64,000 nucleotides of DNA from Alphaproteobacteria bacterium (GTDB lineage Bacteria > Pseudomonadota > Alphaproteobacteria > Rhizobiales > Rhizobiaceae). A program made the translations under genes and the position numbers. Below, piece by piece: positions 60,876 through 64,000 of the stretch. Location: assembly GCA_018823835.1 (NCBI GenBank), contig JAHJHT010000009.1:124001-188000 (forward strand), written 5' to 3'. How positions within the stretch are numbered: position 1 is the first letter of the stretch; every line of letters starts with the position of its first letter. The notes beneath the pieces were generated by a model. That model was not told where the DNA came from and did not search any database. It saw nothing but the letters and a program-made list of their open reading frames with translations.

Positions 60876-60959
60876 GCCGGCAAAGCAACGAATCATTAAC
60901 CATGTTTGCCGAGGCGGCCTGCTCGCCGGGCGGCCATGCGTTTTGTGCAGAGTTTCCGG

Positions 60960-60989
60960 TTGCACTCTCGCCATATTGCAGTGCAATAT
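60960..60989. promoter_or_regulatory. Nested inverted repeats upstream of polysaccharide genes
   Basis: ATATTGCAGTGCAATAT (60973-60989) is a perfect palindrome around one central base. A second, overlapping pair TTGCACT (60960-60966) and AGTGCAA (60980-60986) has a 13-bp spacer. They lie about 150 bp before the glycosyltransferase start, in a gene-free leader. Confidence 0.5.
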
Positions 60990-61062
60990 CGGGATACATG
61001 GTGGGGCACTATGGATCTAACCGCGGGCATATAGCCCGGGGCCGACCGTAGGCAGAATCGCA

Positions 61063-61081
61063 CCGGCCAGCTCTTGGCCGG
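61063..61081 (+). other. Leader hairpin before glycosyltransferase
   Basis: CCGGCCA (61063-61069) and TGGCCGG (61075-61081) form a perfect 7-bp stem with a 5-nt loop, 54 bp ahead of the GTG start. Its role (leader structure, weak terminator) is unknown. Confidence 0.3.
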
Positions 61082-61134
61082 GCTCGTTCTCGCAGAGAAT
61101 GGTTTTGCCCCGCGGTCCGCCGAAAGAGGTGGAT

Positions 61135-62100
61135 GTGCCACGCTTTACCGCCATTCTTCCGCTTTACAACAAGGCGTCGACGATCAATCGGGCGATCGCC
61201 TCCGTGCTGGCGCAGTCGGCCCGCGACGTGGAAGTGATCGTCGTCGATGACGGCAGCACGGATGGCAGCGCCGAGGCCATCGACAAGGTCCACCTCGCCG
61301 CGATCAGGCTGGTCAGGCAGGACAATGCCGGCCCGGGCAGGGCGCGCAATGCAGGGGCGGCCCTGGCGACCGCAGAACTGCTGGCCTTTCTCGACTGCGA
61401 CGACGAATGGAAGCCAGGTTTCCTGGAAGCGGCCGATGCGGCCCTGACAGCCAACCCGGGTTGCGCGGCCTATGTGGCGGCCTACTCCTCGACGAAGAAG
61501 GAGATCCACGAGGATATCGTTCTGAGGATGATCCCGGAGAACGGGCCGCGCACGATCGACAGTTATGCGAGGCCGGTCGACATGAAGGCCTATGTCGACT
61601 GTTTCCATTCGAGCTCTACCGTGGTCCGGAGAGAGGTTTTCGAGCGCTATGGCGGCTACTACGATCGGGAGCGCTGCCTGTACGGTGAGGATTCCTATTT
61701 CTGGCTGCAGGTCGCTCTCGGCGAACAGGTCTATTTCGACCGTACCGCCCTGACCTACTTTCACGTCGAGGACTCAGCGCTCGGCGTCAGCCAGAAGGGG
61801 CGGCATCCGCGCCGTCCCGCGCTCGTTCACCCCGAACCGCTGCGCAAGAGTTGCCCACCGGAACGGCTGGCGAAACTCGAGGCACTGCTGGCCTTTCTGC
61901 GCCTGATCGAGACGCAGAACCTGGTGGCGCAGGGCAAGTTCCAGGACATCGGCGGGCTGCGGCGCGCCTTTCCCTGGCCCTCCGGCGCGACGAGTCCGGT
62001 CATCGCGTTGCGCGAACTGCGTGTCAGTGCGCTCGGCCTCCTGAATCGCAGCAAGTCGCGGCTTGCCGGCGGCGACGATCCGGCGGTGCAGAACAGGTGA
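61135..62100 (+). CDS. Family 2 glycosyltransferase (surface polysaccharide)
   Basis: This 321-aa GT-A enzyme has the N-terminal MPRFTAILPLYNKASTINRA, the nucleotide-sugar site VIVVDDGSTDGS (DDG 38-40), the metal-binding LDCDDEW near residue 90 and a catalytic-region GEDSYFW near 187. It transfers a sugar onto a growing glycan at the inner membrane; donor and acceptor are unknown. The start is GTG 61135 with AGAGGTGGAT upstream; an ATG 12 codons earlier adds a non-conserved stretch. It opens the polysaccharide locus whose next genes encode a polymerase-like protein and a flippase. Confidence 0.88.
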   Translation: MPRFTAILPLYNKASTINRAIASVLAQSARDVEVIVVDDGSTDGSAEAIDKVHLAAIRLVRQDNAGPGRARNAGAALATAELLAFLDCDDEWKPGFLEAADAALTANPGCAAYVAAYSSTKKEIHEDIVLRMIPENGPRTIDSYARPVDMKAYVDCFHSSSTVVRREVFERYGGYYDRERCLYGEDSYFWLQVALGEQVYFDRTALTYFHVEDSALGVSQKGRHPRRPALVHPEPLRKSCPPERLAKLEALLAFLRLIETQNLVAQGKFQDIGGLRRAFPWPSGATSPVIALRELRVSALGLLNRSKSRLAGGDDPAVQNR

Positions 62101-62149
62101 AGCAAACAACGTCGGCACCGGTCGCGGGGGCGAGCGTAGGAACGACGGA

Positions 62150-63433
62150 ATGAGTTTTTCGGCAGAAAGCCTGAACCGATGGTCTTCGACGAACGCGTCT
62201 CCTGCAGAGCGCGTCTCGGACATGGATTTCATCGTCAGGCTGTTCACTCTCGAGATGATCCTGGTGGTTGCCACGCAGAAGATCGCAGTGCCGATCGGCA
62301 GCGCGGAGACCAGTCAGGTGGCGTTGGCGCTGCTGATCCACGCCGGCGTGATCGGCATCCTCGCGATCAAGGGCCTGCTCAGGGCGAGCGTGCTCTCGCT
62401 GATCCTGTTCTGCGGCTTCACCTTCGTCACGGGCTTTACGGCCGTTGTTCTTGCCAGCGCCACCTACTCGCTGATGTCGCTCCTCCTCCTGATCATCATC
62501 TCGACCTTCTACGTGTTCCGGATCGAGCTGGACCGGGAGCACTATTTGAAATGGCTGGCAAACTTCCAGCTCATCGCGGTGGCTGCCGGATCGCTGGTCT
62601 TCTTCAACTGGGCGACCCAATTGGTGGGTCTGGGGATCGTCGACCTCAACTCGCTCATCCCGAAGCGGCTGCTCTATCTTCACTACAACTACATCCAGCC
62701 GATCCACTGGGGTTCGCCCTGGATGAAGCCGAACGCCGTCTTCTTCCTCGAGACGTCGCATATCTCCCAGTTCATCGCGATGGCGATCGTCATCGAGCTG
62801 ACCTGCTTTTTCCGCCTCAGATACCTCGCCTTTTTCGGCGCGGCGCTGCTCTGCACCTTCGGCGGCACTGGCATGCTGACGCTGGCGCTCTCCATTCCCT
62901 TCGTGCTCGGCCGCATCCCGAAAGGCATCATTGTCGCCGGCATCGTGGCCTTGCCGATCGCCTATGGCGGGGCGAAAGCAATCGGCCTTACGCAGAACAT
63001 CGAGGGCCGCGTCTCCGAGTTCGGGACGCGCGGCTCCAGCGGCGAAATGCGGTTCTCGCGTCCCGCCGAGGCGGTGGTCGATGCGCTGTTCGGCGAGGAG
63101 ACCGACCTCTTCATAGGAAAGGGTGCGGGCGCCATGCCGAAGGGGCAGTCGCAACTGGGCGCGAACTTCGCGTGGGCACCCTATTCGAAGGTCTTCGTCG
63201 AGTACGGCATCGTGGCATTCGCCTGCTGGGCCCTGCTGATCATCACGGCGATGTTCGGACACGGCGTGCCATTCGCCGTCTCGTGGGTCGTGTTCCTGCA
63301 GTACCAGTTCATGAACGGCTCGCTCAACGTGCCACTGCATACGATCTACGCGGTGCTGCTTGCAGCCGGCGTGGTGATGGTCAAATCGCGCGCCCCGGCG
63401 CCGGTGCCGGCCGGCCCGGGGTCGGCCGCATGA
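62150..63433 (+). CDS. O-antigen/exopolysaccharide polymerase-like membrane protein
   Basis: This 427-aa protein has about ten hydrophobic segments and a large extracytoplasmic loop (about 285-345; GLTQNIEGRVSEFGTRGSSG and the MPKGQSQLGANFAWAPYSKV block). This topology and the position between a glycosyltransferase and a flippase suit a Wzy-type polymerase or an O-antigen ligase-like (Wzy/WaaL) protein; sequence similarity alone is weak in these families. The start ATG 62150 (MSFSAESLNRW) is chosen because it begins the family-like region; AGGAACGACGGA is upstream. It lies 50 bp after the glycosyltransferase stop, and the flippase gene begins 71 bp downstream. Confidence 0.75.
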   Translation: MSFSAESLNRWSSTNASPAERVSDMDFIVRLFTLEMILVVATQKIAVPIGSAETSQVALALLIHAGVIGILAIKGLLRASVLSLILFCGFTFVTGFTAVVLASATYSLMSLLLLIIISTFYVFRIELDREHYLKWLANFQLIAVAAGSLVFFNWATQLVGLGIVDLNSLIPKRLLYLHYNYIQPIHWGSPWMKPNAVFFLETSHISQFIAMAIVIELTCFFRLRYLAFFGAALLCTFGGTGMLTLALSIPFVLGRIPKGIIVAGIVALPIAYGGAKAIGLTQNIEGRVSEFGTRGSSGEMRFSRPAEAVVDALFGEETDLFIGKGAGAMPKGQSQLGANFAWAPYSKVFVEYGIVAFACWALLIITAMFGHGVPFAVSWVVFLQYQFMNGSLNVPLHTIYAVLLAAGVVMVKSRAPAPVPAGPGSAA

Positions 63434-63503
63434 CCCGAGGCGGTCCAATCACACACGCCGGGTCGCCGACCATCAGCCGCGCCGGTATGGGACGCAGCTC
63501 GCC

Positions 63504-64000
63504 ATGGCGCTGAAACGCCAGGTCTTCATCGGCTCGGCCTGGAGCCTGGTCGGAACCGCCGGTCAGCAGACCGTCGGGTTCATCCTCTTCGTCATGCTCG
63601 CGCGCATCCTGTCCCCGGCAGATTTCGGCGTCATGGCAATTGCAATGATCGTTATCGACATCCTGGCGCTGATCGGCTGCCTCGGCCAGGTGCAGGCGCT
63701 GGTGCAGCGCGAGGAACTCGACGACGCGGCCGCCAGCACCAGCTTCTGGATGCTGCAGGGTTTCGGCCTGGCAATGACAGCTGCGGTCTATCTCTCGGCG
63801 CCACTCGTGGCCGACTTCTTTTCGACGCCAATGCTGGTGCCGGTGCTGCGACTCCTGGCACCCATTTGCCTGCTGCAGACACTGAGCGCCGTGCCCGAGG
63901 CCTGGTTGCGACGGTCATTCGGCTTCAAGTGGCTGGCGGCGCGCACCGTGGCCGCGTCAACGCTCGGTGGCGTCGTCTCGGTCGGCATGGCGCTCTACGG
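63504..64000 (+). CDS. Polysaccharide flippase (MOP/WzxC-like), cut by window end
   Basis: The first 165 codons are visible. MALKRQVFIGSAWSLVGTAG, then FILFVMLARILSPADFGVMA, is the typical N-terminus of WzxC/ExoT/RfbX-type oligosaccharide flippases of the MOP exporter superfamily. At least four membrane helices are present. It would flip lipid-linked repeat units across the inner membrane for the neighbouring polymerase. The start is ATG 63504 (GCTCGCC upstream, weak ribosome site). The 3' end is outside the window. Confidence 0.85.
   Translation, partial: MALKRQVFIGSAWSLVGTAGQQTVGFILFVMLARILSPADFGVMAIAMIVIDILALIGCLGQVQALVQREELDDAAASTSFWMLQGFGLAMTAAVYLSAPLVADFFSTPMLVPVLRLLAPICLLQTLSAVPEAWLRRSFGFKWLAARTVAASTLGGVVSVGMALY

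Noticed and set aside
60901..61050. A ~49-codon frame starting at ATG 60901 after recN
   Set aside because: No Shine-Dalgarno sequence, and the frame runs through the palindromic leader; protein composition is not convincing.

Overview
The window is a GC-rich chromosomal segment of an alphaproteobacterium of the order Hyphomicrobiales (Rhizobiales), most like the Mesorhizobium/Aminobacter/Phyllobacterium group. The evidence is the order of the division and cell-wall (dcw) genes, an FtsZ with a long linker ending in an [12 protein letters not shown] tail, the btaAB betaine-lipid genes, a fused 5-oxoprolinase, and alphaproteobacterial families such as LapA-like and DUF2293. I see no insertion sequence, integrase, prophage, CRISPR array, rRNA or tRNA. 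This is mostly core chromosome with tightly packed, often ATGA-overlapping genes.

Left part (1-15.8 kb): a truncated glycosyltransferase; a CoA-transferase/thiamine-diphosphate (ThDP) enzyme pair; an alpha/beta hydrolase; a LapA-like membrane peptide; a YadG/YadH-type ABC exporter with a trailing hypothetical gene; ettA; a secreted small protein; a DUF421 membrane protein; a FabH-like condensing enzyme; a MOSC protein; an SDR; a trmO-DUF2293 pair; and a divergent ArsR-methyltransferase fusion translationally coupled to metF.

Middle part (15.8-37.4 kb): a 28-codon membrane peptide; an amidase; three DMT exporters spread over the region, one with a 60-residue histidine-rich tail; a lysine/ornithine decarboxylase; three peptidoglycan-cleaving enzymes and a GH25 lysozyme; btaAB behind tandem Pho-box-like repeats; a cupin; a frameshifted animal-type haem peroxidase; a fused oxoprolinase facing its probable MarR regulator; a DjlA-like J-domain protein coupled to an N-acetylmuramoyl-alanine amidase; and the RNase P RNA gene followed by a convergent Cys/Met-type PLP enzyme.

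Right part (37.5-60.9 kb): the complete division and cell-wall cluster mraZ-rsmH-ftsL-ftsI-murE-murF-mraY-murD-ftsW-murG-murC-murB, a small inverted PAAR-like gene, ddlB-ftsQ-ftsA-ftsZ, then lpxC, bamD and recN. The cluster makes the UDP-MurNAc-pentapeptide and lipid II, polymerises septal wall, and builds the Z ring. It has two apparent control points. The first is four CCC(A/G) boxes at exact 10-bp spacing over a TTGACG element before mraZ, as expected for MraZ autoregulation. The second is nine GANTC (CcrM) sites in about 200 bp before ddlB-ftsQAZ.

The last 3 kb opens a surface-polysaccharide locus (glycosyltransferase, polymerase-like membrane protein, flippase cut by the window edge) behind a leader with nested palindromes. 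I found no convincing wholly new multi-gene system. The best candidates for a second look are the GANTC cluster, the Pho-box array, the MraZ operator, the PAAR-like secreted protein inside dcw, the operator at the ArsR-methyltransferase/metF locus, and the 28-aa peptide.
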